Positions 19,301 to 27,104 of a stretch of 64,000 nt of DNA are shown here, piece by piece (within the stretch, counting starts at the first letter, position 1; every line of letters starts with the position of its first letter). The notes below the pieces were generated by a model. It made no database searches and had not been told where the DNA came from. It saw only the letters and a list, made by a program, of their open reading frames with translations. The translations under genes and the position numbers were made by a program. This DNA is from Bacteroidales bacterium H3 (GTDB taxonomy: Bacteria > Bacteroidota > Bacteroidia > Bacteroidales > Muribaculaceae): contig DAAN01000019.1 of NCBI GenBank assembly GCA_001701135.1, positions 71,236-135,235 on the forward strand. Reading direction: 5' to 3'.

Positions 19301-22012
19301 TTCGAACATCTGAGAGGGATATGCTGCCGCGAGGACACGCACCCAGGCATCGGCCGCATCGCTGCCGAAGGGGATAGTCGCCGAACCTTTGCTGTCGGCC
19401 TCGACCTCGCTGCGGGGCACCCATAGCGGACGAGCCACCGGGCAGGGAGTGCCGGCAAAGCCGTAGATAATGACATTTTCAGCTGACACGGCATCGGCCA
19501 GCGCAGAGTCGACCGCACAGAATTCAAAGTTGTAGGTTCCGGGGGCAAGCCGGCTGATTAACGAATCGACTTTACCCGATGTGACATTTCCGGAGGAGAC
19601 CTCCACGCTGTCTTTCAATACCTTATACCGTAGTGGGATGGATTGCGCGACACCATTGACATCGGCGGCCTCTACAGAAGCCTTGACAGGGGCGCCAAGG
19701 AAAACGATGTTGGGTATGTCGGATTTGAGAATCAACGGTTTACCCATATTGAAGGTAGCGGTGACGGCATGACTCTCGCCATCGGCCGATGTCACCTGGA
19801 TATTGCAGGTAAACAGTCCGTCAGGTGCGGGAGCCGAAGCAATGGCCTCGGCGGGAATGTCGACGGCAAACCTACCCGAGGCATCGGTCGTAGTCTCCGT
19901 AGTGAAGAATTCAGGCGACTGACGCGCCCACCACCAGCGGCCCACCTGCACCTGCAGAGTGGCCTTGACCTGCGCGTCGGCCACAGGGAATCCGCTGTAG
20001 GTCTGCGCTTTGCCTTCGACCGAGGCGCCGCTTGCAAGCGATGTGGGGCGGTTGACCGCTACGGTCTCTACCGTAAACGTGGGGAGTTTGTAATCGCTCA
20101 CCTCGAATGTAGCCAGACCGATGCGCCCCTTGCGGCCTCCTGTCTGATAAGCCTCCAAGGTGAACAGACCCGTAAGACCGGCGGAGGGGAGCAAGAACTC
20201 ACCTTCGGCACGCCCCCATGAGTCGGTGGTCACCATCACGGTGTCGACCGGCTGATAATTGACGTCGTGAAGCACCATGCGCAACTGGCGTGAATCGGCG
20301 AGTGTGCGTTCGGTGGCACTCTGGTCATAAGCCACAACCGAGAATTTCATTGTGTCGCCGGGACGATAGAGCCTCAACGAAGTGAAAATCTGCGCATGCG
20401 GGGCAACCTCATTGTCAAATGAACGTCCGGGATAATAATATTGCAACGGAGAATACAAGTCGTCACCTTTGCGGGCGCCCAGTTTGCCGTTACCGATTTT
20501 TCCCAGAGGGAGCGAACCGTTGGCTGAAGTGGTGCCGGGCAGACGTGTAAAATCGGCTTTCCGGCTCCAAGGGAGATACCACACCTGAGCACTCTCTACA
20601 GGCTCGCCGGTGACGGGGTCCATCACCCATGCGGCGTTGTCGTCGACAACTCCGCCTACTCCGAGTGACAGACGCGAGCAATTGAGCAGCTGATAATTAT
20701 TGCGGCTGTTTTTGCCGTCGGCAGTGACACGATAGGTATACATGCCCGGAGTGTCAAACTGAATCTCAAATGTCTTTGTTGCTTCAAATGGCACTTCGGA
20801 GTCGAAGGTAACGCTTCTTGAGAGTGTCACCGGCGGCAGCTTGGTCAGTCTTACGGTGTTGTCGTCGGAGGGGAGCATTGACGGCAACCGGTAGAAATCC
20901 ACCTTAACTGTAGTGCAGCTGAGCGAGCGTACCTGCACTTTGAAGGGCACGCCGGGAGCCATGCTCCGTGGCAGAGACACATCGGCCTGAGGATTGGTGA
21001 GATACTTTATGCGGTTGTTCACCTCCTCGATAGCATAGAAAGAGGGATGGTTGGCGGCAAACTCGCGGAGCATCTCCACTGTCTCGCGGGCACCGGTACC
21101 GGGCTCGCAATTCTCGGTGGCAGCCAGCAGACAGACGCCTGAGTATTCGTTGGCTCGATTGGCCTTGTAGATATTGAGCAGTTCGTCGCGGAGCCGTTTC
21201 TGAGCCTCTTCATAACTGATTCCGAACAGATCGGGGGCTATGAATTGGCGCACGTTCACCGCATTCATGAAGTAGGGGGCGGAGTCTTCGGCATGAGACT
21301 CAAGCAATGTGCGGTATATCTCAAGAATATCGGCAAGCGGAGGGCACTGACCCGGGAAGAGCGAGGCATCGGTGGGATGGCTGAGCAACGCAGGGTTGAG
21401 CACCGACAGATTTGACGAGAACTGCCGGAGGTTTTCAATCCCTTGTGAACCCACGAAATCGAGCATCGTGGGATAGAATTGCCGCGAGGCCCGGTTGATG
21501 TCGACAACTCCTTTCCAATTCTCAACCGGCACTGCGGCGAGAGCCGGGGCATCGGCGAGCGATGCACGGGTAAGTGCAATCACACGGTCGAGAAACTGGC
21601 TTCTGCTCCAGAGAGTGTAATCCTCGCCCGCCGAAGCCAGCGCAGGACGGCGGTTGATCACCCACTCTTCGTTTTCATAGATTCTGCAATATATATTTGC
21701 GCTTAGAGCATTGAGCACAGCTTTGGTTACGGGATCCTTCTCCCGTGCCGTCAGCGTGTTGATTCTCTCGAGCACCACAGGGAGGGAATCGGTGTTTACG
21801 ATAGCCTTTGCAATTCCGAGACGGATCATGGCATCAACAGCCGCACGGCCGTCGCCCTTACTGAGCGCACGCTCAAGGTCGGCGGAGGCTGTTTTCTCCA
21901 CCTTCTCGGGAAATGCAAAATCGGGTTGCTGCGGTTTTCGCGGGGCACCATGGGAGAGGTCGGCACACATAAATGCGAGAAACAAAATAAAGGATCTGAT
22001 CAGAGAGTTCAT
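16391..22012 (-). CDS. Alpha-2-macroglobulin family protein without thioester
   Basis: Very large secreted protein of 1873 residues, with an N-terminal signal peptide (SFILFLAFMCADLSHGAP). A macroglobulin MG2-like domain is near 540-640 (SLRLYRPGDTMKF), the A2M domain near 1145-1240 (LAFFRPMLNTAPDGSLEITY), and a terpenoid-cyclase-like thioester-domain fold near 1350-1650. The CxEQ thioester motif expected after LPGL is absent; the sequence there is LPGLRENSINSSVEAA. This places it with thioester-less bacterial members such as YfaS. Likely role: trapping foreign proteases in the periplasm (family knowledge). It probably heads an operon with the GHL10 gene. Confidence 0.9.
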   Translation of the reverse strand: MNSLIRSFILFLAFMCADLSHGAPRKPQQPDFAFPEKVEKTASADLERALSKGDGRAAVDAMIRLGIAKAIVNTDSLPVVLERINTLTAREKDPVTKAVLNALSANIYCRIYENEEWVINRRPALASAGEDYTLWSRSQFLDRVIALTRASLADAPALAAVPVENWKGVVDINRASRQFYPTMLDFVGSQGIENLRQFSSNLSVLNPALLSHPTDASLFPGQCPPLADILEIYRTLLESHAEDSAPYFMNAVNVRQFIAPDLFGISYEEAQKRLRDELLNIYKANRANEYSGVCLLAATENCEPGTGARETVEMLREFAANHPSFYAIEEVNNRIKYLTNPQADVSLPRSMAPGVPFKVQVRSLSCTTVKVDFYRLPSMLPSDDNTVRLTKLPPVTLSRSVTFDSEVPFEATKTFEIQFDTPGMYTYRVTADGKNSRNNYQLLNCSRLSLGVGGVVDDNAAWVMDPVTGEPVESAQVWYLPWSRKADFTRLPGTTSANGSLPLGKIGNGKLGARKGDDLYSPLQYYYPGRSFDNEVAPHAQIFTSLRLYRPGDTMKFSVVAYDQSATERTLADSRQLRMVLHDVNYQPVDTVMVTTDSWGRAEGEFLLPSAGLTGLFTLEAYQTGGRKGRIGLATFEVSDYKLPTFTVETVAVNRPTSLASGASVEGKAQTYSGFPVADAQVKATLQVQVGRWWWARQSPEFFTTETTTDASGRFAVDIPAEAIASAPAPDGLFTCNIQVTSADGESHAVTATFNMGKPLILKSDIPNIVFLGAPVKASVEAADVNGVAQSIPLRYKVLKDSVEVSSGNVTSGKVDSLISRLAPGTYNFEFCAVDSALADAVSAENVIIYGFAGTPCPVARPLWVPRSEVEADSKGSATIPFGSDAADAWVRVLAAAYPSQMFEQKWIRTAAGMQDLTVTLPEGVDKATVELSCIRNFKSYSSTVTIRRASSLKSIKTHITTFRDRVTPNDREKITIKVVPQGDTQALSAVILDMSNLAIDQLQNNPLSMPAFQLPSARLRVGAPMFDESSVYVSHDYRRSRVRNIESPVFNFYGQSMFPTVLYKTMAMPGLAKSSYRSASLKMADTANAVESVEEEAAAEDKVALTAGASTNDAGAGSIGNDDAAREKQPECRPSEIPLAFFRPMLNTAPDGSLEITYDVPDANTTWVLRALAYNKSLLSDAAEVNIVSSKPVMVSLNAPRFVRGGDSLTLAASVMNNTGESRTIKVASRAMLSGSDKVLFSDETEVKLDSMASAVVRLPVKVSGDECGIEYVVFASSDDFTDGERTLMPVLPSEQDVTESEIRYIAPGNPHFEMQLPALGTGDRAYLNFTENPSWMVVSALPGLRENSINSSVEAAAALFSACVARGIMRSNLEIAKVVRQWVANPEDSALVSNLQKNQELKSMLLSATPWVSEALSDTQRMQRLALIFDHRQVQGVIDNALDILAKTRADGGWAWTANYPRVSEWASYSVMEMLGDLQSLGWLPADKRLKGWIGETCAYLDREAVESYREYPASDFWLYTVIRDKFPDHKPSTAASRVIEAQVQKCLAKWRDAGVALRAVYAQILNSHGYNATARQLIASLTEMATRTPGKGMWWQQLDHTSFWCYDRIGQTSMILDAFNAVDPSSECVDAIRQWLFLNKMNNDWGSATITTQVISSILNSGSQLKVNTRGTAVRVGDELIVPDRQEYATGAFTQNITPMLSKPAMLTVDRQADYPSVVGVVTMRTLPMASIKGAGCAEASISKSLCIMRDGQWVPSETFNVGDKVRVELILKVEDDLSYIVIEDLRAAGLEPVEQLPAPVWAEGLCFYRENRDSQTNIFIDRLPRGTYRLAYELYASQAGTFSSGAARLQSQYNPIVAAHSASAPVIIK

Positions 22013-22133
22013 AACGCGTCAGGGGATAAATGAGCCTTCTGCAGTGTAACGCACGGCAAGGGGGCAAGGTTCCTGAAACAGGCCGGGGACACGCAGAAAA
22101 AATTTACTTTCGGCATGCCCCCGGCATATATTT

Positions 22134-22145
22134 TAAGATATCTTA
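22134..22145. promoter_or_regulatory. 12-bp perfect palindrome upstream of the alpha-2-macroglobulin gene
   Basis: TAAGATATCTTA is a perfect palindrome in an AT-rich patch within the 22013-22179 spacer. A possible but imperfect -7 box (TAAATTTT on the minus strand, 22106-22099) lies just downstream. An operator role is possible but unproven. Confidence 0.4.
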
Positions 22146-22179
22146 TGCGTATATTTTACAATATCCGTTTATGGATGTA

Positions 22180-22656
22180 TCAGCGCTCGGCGGGAATGTT
22201 ACGCTGATGCAGCCGGCGGTGCTGCTTCATCAGCTCGCGGTTGAACTGGCGCTCCACGGCTTTGATTTTGAAAATCTGCTTGCGCGAGAGTATCGACTGG
22301 AATTTCTCCACATATTCGCGCTCGATCTCAGCCTGTCGCACCTGCCCGTCGTAGATGGCTTCGGTCGCCTTCTGGTATTCGAGATCCGAGGCGTTTTTCA
22401 GTTCGGCCACACGTCGCTCCATCTGGCGGGTTTCGCCGTCGATTCTCTGCACCTGGTCCTCCATCTCCTCGTAGAGAGGGAAAAACCTGTTCTGCTGCTG
22501 AGTGGTAAGGTCTAGTTCCTTTGTGAAATATGAGCGTTTGAAACGGCGCATCTCATCCATCCACTTCGCACGGTCGTCATTGCGTGCGCCATAAGCCTGG
22601 AACGCGCCCAAAAGCACCATCCATATCATGGAAATCAGAGCGATGTTTCTTTTCAT
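22180..22656 (-). CDS. Small periplasmic Spy/CpxP-like coiled-coil protein
   Basis: 158 residues starting at the ATG at 22656: signal peptide (MKRNIALISMIWMVLLGAFQAYG, cleaved near residue 23), then a charged helical protein with ELDLTTQQQNRFFPLYEEM, a repeat of the LTxxQ type found in Spy/CpxP chaperone-like proteins. The longer in-frame ORF to 22857 is rejected as start because it overlaps the anti-sigma gene and lacks a signal. A run of nine C (coding strand) lies directly before the start. It is the third gene of the sigma/anti-sigma module. Function is inferred from shape only. Confidence 0.8.
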   Translation of the reverse strand: MKRNIALISMIWMVLLGAFQAYGARNDDRAKWMDEMRRFKRSYFTKELDLTTQQQNRFFPLYEEMEDQVQRIDGETRQMERRVAELKNASDLEYQKATEAIYDGQVRQAEIEREYVEKFQSILSRKQIFKIKAVERQFNRELMKQHRRLHQRNIPAER

Positions 22657-22657
22657 A

Positions 22658-22666
22658 GGGGGGGGG
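22658..22666 (-). repeat. C9 homopolymer (coding strand) directly before the Spy-like start codon
   Basis: Nine consecutive G on the plus strand, C on the coding strand, one base upstream of the ATG. Such tracts are prone to slippage; here a change in length would alter the translation-initiation region, not the reading frame. Confidence 0.9.
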
Positions 22667-22687
22667 AGATAGAAATAGTTGAATGAA

Positions 22688-23125
22688 TCAGAGAACGCCT
22701 TCCGGAAGGGTATCCGACGAGAAACTGATATCATCGACATCGATGCTGTCTTCATACATCTGGTCGAGCACCTCGCGGTCGTTGACGTCGTCGCGGATAT
22801 AATCGAATATGAAGTTGTCGTCGCGCAATGCATTGGACAGCACTTCGTTATTGTCAATCGAAAGGTCTACGCCCCGTGCGCCGGGCATGGTGAATATGTG
22901 GACCATGCACCAGATGCCGGCAAACATGGCGGCAAGATACACAAACGGGCGCACGCGATCCCACATGGTGCGTGGTGCGCGCAACTTGCGCGGCTCTTCG
23001 GCCTGAGGATTGGCTGGGAGCGAGGCCGCCATCTTCGCCGCAAAGTCGTCGAAATATCCTGCGGGGACAGTCATTCCGTCGCGCCGGCCGACTTTTTCGA
23101 GTATGTTGGCATTTTCCGTTTTCAT
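22688..23125 (-). CDS. Anti-sigma factor, one transmembrane segment
   Basis: 145 residues from the ATG at 23125 (MKTENANILEKVGRRDG). The N-terminal VPAGYFDDFAAKMAASLP is the short motif common in Bacteroidetes anti-sigma proteins paired with ECF sigma factors. One transmembrane helix (FVYLAAMFAGIWCMVHIF) is near residues 60-78, followed by an acidic periplasmic tail. No FecR or zinc HxxxCxxC motif is seen. It lies downstream of the sigma factor and upstream of the Spy-like gene, so the set is likely one regulatory unit. Confidence 0.82.
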   Translation of the reverse strand: MKTENANILEKVGRRDGMTVPAGYFDDFAAKMAASLPANPQAEEPRKLRAPRTMWDRVRPFVYLAAMFAGIWCMVHIFTMPGARGVDLSIDNNEVLSNALRDDNFIFDYIRDDVNDREVLDQMYEDSIDVDDISFSSDTLPEGVL

Positions 23126-23205
23126 TGTAGTCGTTTTTGAAGCAACTGGAGAGTAATTCATCCGCCCGGAATTTTGCTGCCGTGAACCTCCGGTGGATGT
23201 CGAAG

Positions 23206-23213
23206 CAAAATTA
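23206..23213 (-). promoter_or_regulatory. Possible promoter of the anti-sigma/Spy-like pair
   Basis: The minus strand has a perfect -7 box TAATTTTG at 23213-23206 with TTTG 16 bases upstream (23233-23230), shorter than the usual 19-21. It lies in the 227-base gap between sigma and anti-sigma genes and could allow separate expression of the anti-sigma factor. Confidence 0.5.
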
Positions 23214-23352
23214 TGACTTCCGCGTTTGACAAAGGTTTAAATTTATGTCAAAAAAAATAGTCATAATGTCGGTTTTTCGAGAAAACGATGGTTAAAGTCT
23301 ATGATAATGAATGGCACCGGGATAATGAATGGCGCCGGCCTGTGATAAAGAA

Positions 23353-23913
23353 TCATTCCTTGCCGCTGAAATATTGTTCTATCTTCTTAACGGCGAGATG
23401 ATACGACGCTTTCAGGGCGCCGACCGAGGTGCCGAGTATTTCCGACATCCGCTCATATTTCATATCGTCGTAATATTTCATATTGAACACTATGCGCTGC
23501 TTTTCAGGGAGCATGGCCACGGCCTTGCGCAGCTCGCGGGCGAGATCGTCGCCGTCGACATATTCGTCGCTCTCAATGAGATTGACCAGATGGCTCTCCT
23601 CATCGTCGAGACTGAGGCTCAGACGCTTGCGCTCACGCGCCAGATGCGATATTGATTCGTTGAGCGCGATTTTGTAAAGCCATGTAGAGAGTTTGGCATC
23701 GCCGCGAAATCCGTCAACCGACTGCCATGCTTTCAGAAACGTATTCTGGAGGATGTCATTTGCATCGTCGTGAATCTCGACCATGCGGCGTATCTGCCAG
23801 TACAATGGCTCGGAATATAGACGAATAACCTCGTTGAACGCCTCACGGCAGCTCTCGGGCTGACGCAGACGCTCAATCAGGCGGGTATCTTCGCTTGGTA
23901 ATCCTTTAGCCAT
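23353..23913 (-). CDS. ECF-type RNA polymerase sigma factor
   Basis: 186 residues from the ATG at 23913 (MAKGLPSEDTRLIERL); an upstream in-frame ATG at 23973 adds 20 residues that do not fit the family. Region 2 is visible as DDANDILQNTFLKAW and FRGDAKLSTWLYKIALN; region 4 as LPEKQRIVFNMKYYDDMKYEEM-like sequence (here KYERMSEILGTSVGALK). It directs RNA polymerase to a specific regulon, probably envelope related because of its anti-sigma and Spy-like partners. Its own promoter looks housekeeping type. Confidence 0.93.
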   Translation of the reverse strand: MAKGLPSEDTRLIERLRQPESCREAFNEVIRLYSEPLYWQIRRMVEIHDDANDILQNTFLKAWQSVDGFRGDAKLSTWLYKIALNESISHLARERKRLSLSLDDEESHLVNLIESDEYVDGDDLARELRKAVAMLPEKQRIVFNMKYYDDMKYERMSEILGTSVGALKASYHLAVKKIEQYFSGKE

Positions 23914-23999
23914 TGTAATAGATCGACGCGGTGATATGAGGGTTGGTTTCAGGTTAGTTTCTGCGGGCCGCAATCGGGCACCGTTTCATGTTCGCGGCT

Positions 24000-24031
24000 C
24001 AAATTTAACGAATAAAATCCACGCGTACAAA
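24000..24031 (-). promoter_or_regulatory. Promoter of the ECF sigma gene
   Basis: Minus strand: TTTG (24031-24028), 20-base spacer, TAAATTTG (24007-24000), a perfect match to the Bacteroidetes primary-sigma consensus. The start site would be near 23993, giving a leader of about 80 bases. Confidence 0.82.
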
Positions 24032-24137
24032 TCCGCGCCTGTTTTTTATGGTTTATTTACACATGCATGTCGCATGGAAAGCATCGGCTCGCACCAATCA
24101 CACACATAATTATAAAAGAGTTTAAATAAACGCCACT

Positions 24138-24171
24138 TTTGCTGAATTTCGGAATTATTTTAGTAAATTTG
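24138..24171 (+). promoter_or_regulatory. Promoter of the TonB-dependent receptor gene
   Basis: TTTG at 24138-24141 and TAAATTTG at 24164-24171, spacer 22 bases. The start codon is 39 bases after the box. It is divergent from the sigma promoter about 130 bases away. The match is to the primary sigma consensus. Confidence 0.75.
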
Positions 24172-24209
24172 CACCGCAACCGGCTAAAGCTATCGGCCGG
24201 CATTCTGAA

Positions 24210-26462
24210 ATGATACGTATCTTTATAGCTCTCACTATATTATGTTTCCATGCCCGGGTGGCTGCCGCCCCCGCGGGCCACAACGCCGACTCGGTGCCGG
24301 CGCCCCGCAGTGTGGCTCTGGGCGAAGTATCGGTGACAGCTATCAAAGGGGGCAATCACCCCAATGCCGACGAGGCGGTGACATATATCGGTAGCCGCAC
24401 GGTCGCCGATTACGATCTCGTGAACATGCGCCAGGCCTCGGCTCTCGCCCCTAACTTCTACATGCCGGCCTATGGTTCACGCATGACTTCGTCGGTCTAC
24501 GTCAGAGGATTAGGCACGCGCATCGACCAGCCCGCCGTGGGGCTGAACATTGACAATATCCCCATCATCAACAAGGACAATTACGACTTCGACCTCGCCG
24601 ACATCGACCGAGTGGAAATTCTCCGCGGGCCGCAGAACATCCTCTACGGGCGCAACACCATGGCCGGACTGATGAACATCTACACTGTTTCGCCACTGAG
24701 TTTCCAAGGCATGAAAGCGCGCGTTTCCTACGGCTCCCGCGATTCCTACCGGGTGTCGGCAGGCTTCTACGGCAAAATCAAGCCCACGCTCGGAATGAGT
24801 GTCACAGGCGAAGTGTCGGGCATCGACGGCTGGCACCACAACAGCTACAACGGCTCGGCCGTCGGACGCGAGCATCTCGGATCGCTACGCTGGAAGACGG
24901 CATTCCGCCCCGCCGCGAACGTTGTGGTGGAAAATGTGGCGATGGCCACACGCGCACGTCAGAGCGGCTATCCTTACGAAAATCTCGCCGAAGGCCGGAT
25001 CGCCTATAACGACACATGCTACTACAGCCGATGGTCGTTTATCGACGGTCTCACGGTAAAACACCAGTTCCGCGACATCACCTTCTCGTCGATCCTCAGC
25101 ATGCAGTATCTCAACGACGACATGGTGCTGGATCAGGATTTCACCACCGACCCATATTTCACCCTCAGGCAGAAACGCCGCGAATGGGCATTCACGGGCG
25201 ATTTCGTGGCCCGCGGACCACAGACGGGAAAATACAGCTGGCTGGCCGGCCTTTTCGGTTTCTGGCGCCACAGCCGCATGAATGCTCCGGTCACATTTTA
25301 CTCCACAGGCATCGACCGTCTGATAGTGAGCAACCGCAACAACGCCAATCCCCACTACCCTATCGGGTGGGATTCCGACAATTTCGTGCTCGGCAGCGAA
25401 TTCAGGCTCCCGTCGGGCGGCATGTCGGTCTATCACGAAAGCACCCTGAAACTTGGCGACTTCACTTTCGGGGTGGGTCTGCGGTTCGACTGGGAACGCA
25501 CGCAGCTCCACTACCGCAGTTTCTGCAACACCGGGTTCACCACCTACGACAACTCGTCGCTGGCCGGCGGCATCCTCCCTGTCTACAGCCACACACCGCT
25601 CGACATCGACGACCGCGGATTCATCTCCAAGGACTACACCCAGCTGCTTCCTAAATTCTCTCTGACCTATGCGCTGCCCGAAACCATGGGCAATCTTTAC
25701 GCCACAGTCACCAAAGGTTACAAATCCGGGGGCTACAACACCCAGATGTTCTCCGACTTCCTGCAGCAGCGAATAATGTCGGAAATGGGCATGGCAATGC
25801 TCTACGACGCCGAAGCGACCGTGAGCTATCGCCCCGAGACCGACTGGAACTACGAACTGGGCGCCCATCTCAGCCTGCTCGACGGCCGCATTTCGGCCGA
25901 TCTTGCGGCATTCTGGCTCGAAATCGACAACCAGCAGGTGACCATGTTTCCCGAAGGAAGCATCACAGGCCGCATCATGGCCAATGCCGGACGGTCGCGC
26001 TCGCGCGGCGTGGAGGTCTCGGCCTCTTACCACGCTCCCGCCGGATGGTTCGCCCGAGGCTCATGGGGCTTCACCGACGCCCGTTTCATCCGCTTCAACA
26101 ACGGCCGCGCCGACTATTCGGGCAAACGCGTGCCCTACGCCCCCCGCAACACACTCTTTCTCGGCACCGGATGGCGCCGCGGGTTCAACGGGTTCATCGA
26201 CCGGCTCGAACTTGAAGCCGACCTCACAGGCACAGGCCGAATACAGTGGAACGAAGCCAACACTGTCAGCCAGCCTTTCTATGCCCTGCTCAACGCTTCG
26301 GCAGCTGTGTCGCACCGCGATTTCACCCTGCGTCTGTGGGGAAGAAACCTCACCGGCACACGCTACAGCACATTCTATTTCGTATCCATAGGCAATGCCT
26401 TCACGCAGCGCGGCGACGGTTGCGCCGTGGGGCTTTCGCTTCTTTATAACACTGAATTCTAA
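24210..26462 (+). CDS. TonB-dependent outer-membrane receptor
   Basis: 750 residues: signal peptide (FIALTILCFHARVAAAP), a region like a TonB box (ALGEVSVTA), a plug domain with SSVYVRGLGTRIDQPAVGL and VEILRGPQNILYGRNTMAG (about residues 60-160), then a beta-barrel ending in an aromatic residue (LLYNTEF). It lacks the N-terminal carboxypeptidase-like domain and size (about 1000) of SusC proteins and resembles siderophore, heme or cobalamin-type receptors. The stop codon is the start of a perfect hairpin. Two lipoprotein genes follow. The transported substrate is unknown. Confidence 0.93.
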   Translation: MIRIFIALTILCFHARVAAAPAGHNADSVPAPRSVALGEVSVTAIKGGNHPNADEAVTYIGSRTVADYDLVNMRQASALAPNFYMPAYGSRMTSSVYVRGLGTRIDQPAVGLNIDNIPIINKDNYDFDLADIDRVEILRGPQNILYGRNTMAGLMNIYTVSPLSFQGMKARVSYGSRDSYRVSAGFYGKIKPTLGMSVTGEVSGIDGWHHNSYNGSAVGREHLGSLRWKTAFRPAANVVVENVAMATRARQSGYPYENLAEGRIAYNDTCYYSRWSFIDGLTVKHQFRDITFSSILSMQYLNDDMVLDQDFTTDPYFTLRQKRREWAFTGDFVARGPQTGKYSWLAGLFGFWRHSRMNAPVTFYSTGIDRLIVSNRNNANPHYPIGWDSDNFVLGSEFRLPSGGMSVYHESTLKLGDFTFGVGLRFDWERTQLHYRSFCNTGFTTYDNSSLAGGILPVYSHTPLDIDDRGFISKDYTQLLPKFSLTYALPETMGNLYATVTKGYKSGGYNTQMFSDFLQQRIMSEMGMAMLYDAEATVSYRPETDWNYELGAHLSLLDGRISADLAAFWLEIDNQQVTMFPEGSITGRIMANAGRSRSRGVEVSASYHAPAGWFARGSWGFTDARFIRFNNGRADYSGKRVPYAPRNTLFLGTGWRRGFNGFIDRLELEADLTGTGRIQWNEANTVSQPFYALLNASAAVSHRDFTLRLWGRNLTGTRYSTFYFVSIGNAFTQRGDGCAVGLSLLYNTEF

Positions 26463-26489
26463 GAGCTTGTTTAATAATAAACAAGCTCT
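26461..26489 (+). terminator. 11-bp perfect hairpin at the receptor gene stop codon
   Basis: AGAGCTTGTTT (26462-26472), loop AATAAT, AAACAAGCTCT (26479-26489). It overlaps the last base of the TAA stop and is not followed by a T-run, so it may be a processing or partial termination site. A closely related sequence without the right arm occurs just before the epimerase gene at 28057. Confidence 0.65.
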
Positions 26490-26516
26490 AACAACAAACC
26501 CATTAATATTACCGAC

Positions 26517-27032
26517 ATGAAATTTCTCCGTTACCTCCCCCTGATGCTCCTGACCGTACTCTCCACAGCAATCACTGCCTGTGGCGACGACGATGACAAA
26601 GACGAACCCCAGACCGAACCCTCGGCCAACATCAATACCCTCACATTCACCGGCACCACAGTGTCATTCCCTGTGACCGGCGACGACGATAATCCCGACT
26701 TCTCCACTACAGAATCGGTTTACACCGTCCGTCTCGACCGTCAGACCCGCACATGTGTCATCGAAATCGAGCATCCCCGCTTCCTCGCCACCATGCCGGC
26801 CAACCTCGGCACCATGGTGTTTCCCGGCGTGCCATTTACCTTCACCGACGACAACGGCTATGAGTTCAAGATGGCCAAGCTGATTCCACAGATTGCCAAC
26901 ACCCCCTATCCCGCATTCCAGGTTTCGGCGATCGAAGGAGAATATGACGGCGACACCAACACTTTCGAGCTGGAATTCACATGCGACCGCTTCAGCCGCT
27001 CTGTTGAATTCCATGGCGCCCCTCGCCGCTGA
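26517..27032 (+). CDS. Acidic-anchored lipoprotein, single copy of an unnamed domain
   Basis: 171 residues. Lipoprotein signal MKFLRYLPLMLLTVLSTAITAC with the lipid cysteine at 22, followed by GDDDDKDE; an acidic run after the cysteine is the kind of surface-export signal described for Bacteroidetes lipoproteins. The rest (about 40-170) is one beta-rich domain with the pattern YTVRLDRQTRTCVIEIEHPRF (abbreviate: Y-V-LDR-T-T-I-I), MVFPGVPFTF, GYEFKM, FELEFTC. The same domain forms the C-terminal half of the next protein. I do not recognise the family. Gene context suggests a partner of the upstream TonB receptor. Confidence 0.82.
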   Translation: MKFLRYLPLMLLTVLSTAITACGDDDDKDEPQTEPSANINTLTFTGTTVSFPVTGDDDNPDFSTTESVYTVRLDRQTRTCVIEIEHPRFLATMPANLGTMVFPGVPFTFTDDNGYEFKMAKLIPQIANTPYPAFQVSAIEGEYDGDTNTFELEFTCDRFSRSVEFHGAPRR

Positions 27033-27104
27033 TGCTCAGAGGCATAGCAGCCGATTTTAATCCTACAACGACTTATTGTACCTAACCCAAATAAACCATT
27101 CCAG

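Noticed and set aside
22180..22857. Longer start for the Spy-like protein (225 residues)
   Set aside because: The extra 67 residues overlap the anti-sigma gene in another frame and remove the signal peptide from the N-terminus.
23353..24209. FecI/FecR-type regulation of the divergent TonB receptor
   Set aside because: The anti-sigma protein has no FecR-like domain and the receptor lacks an N-terminal signalling domain; its promoter looks like the primary-sigma type.
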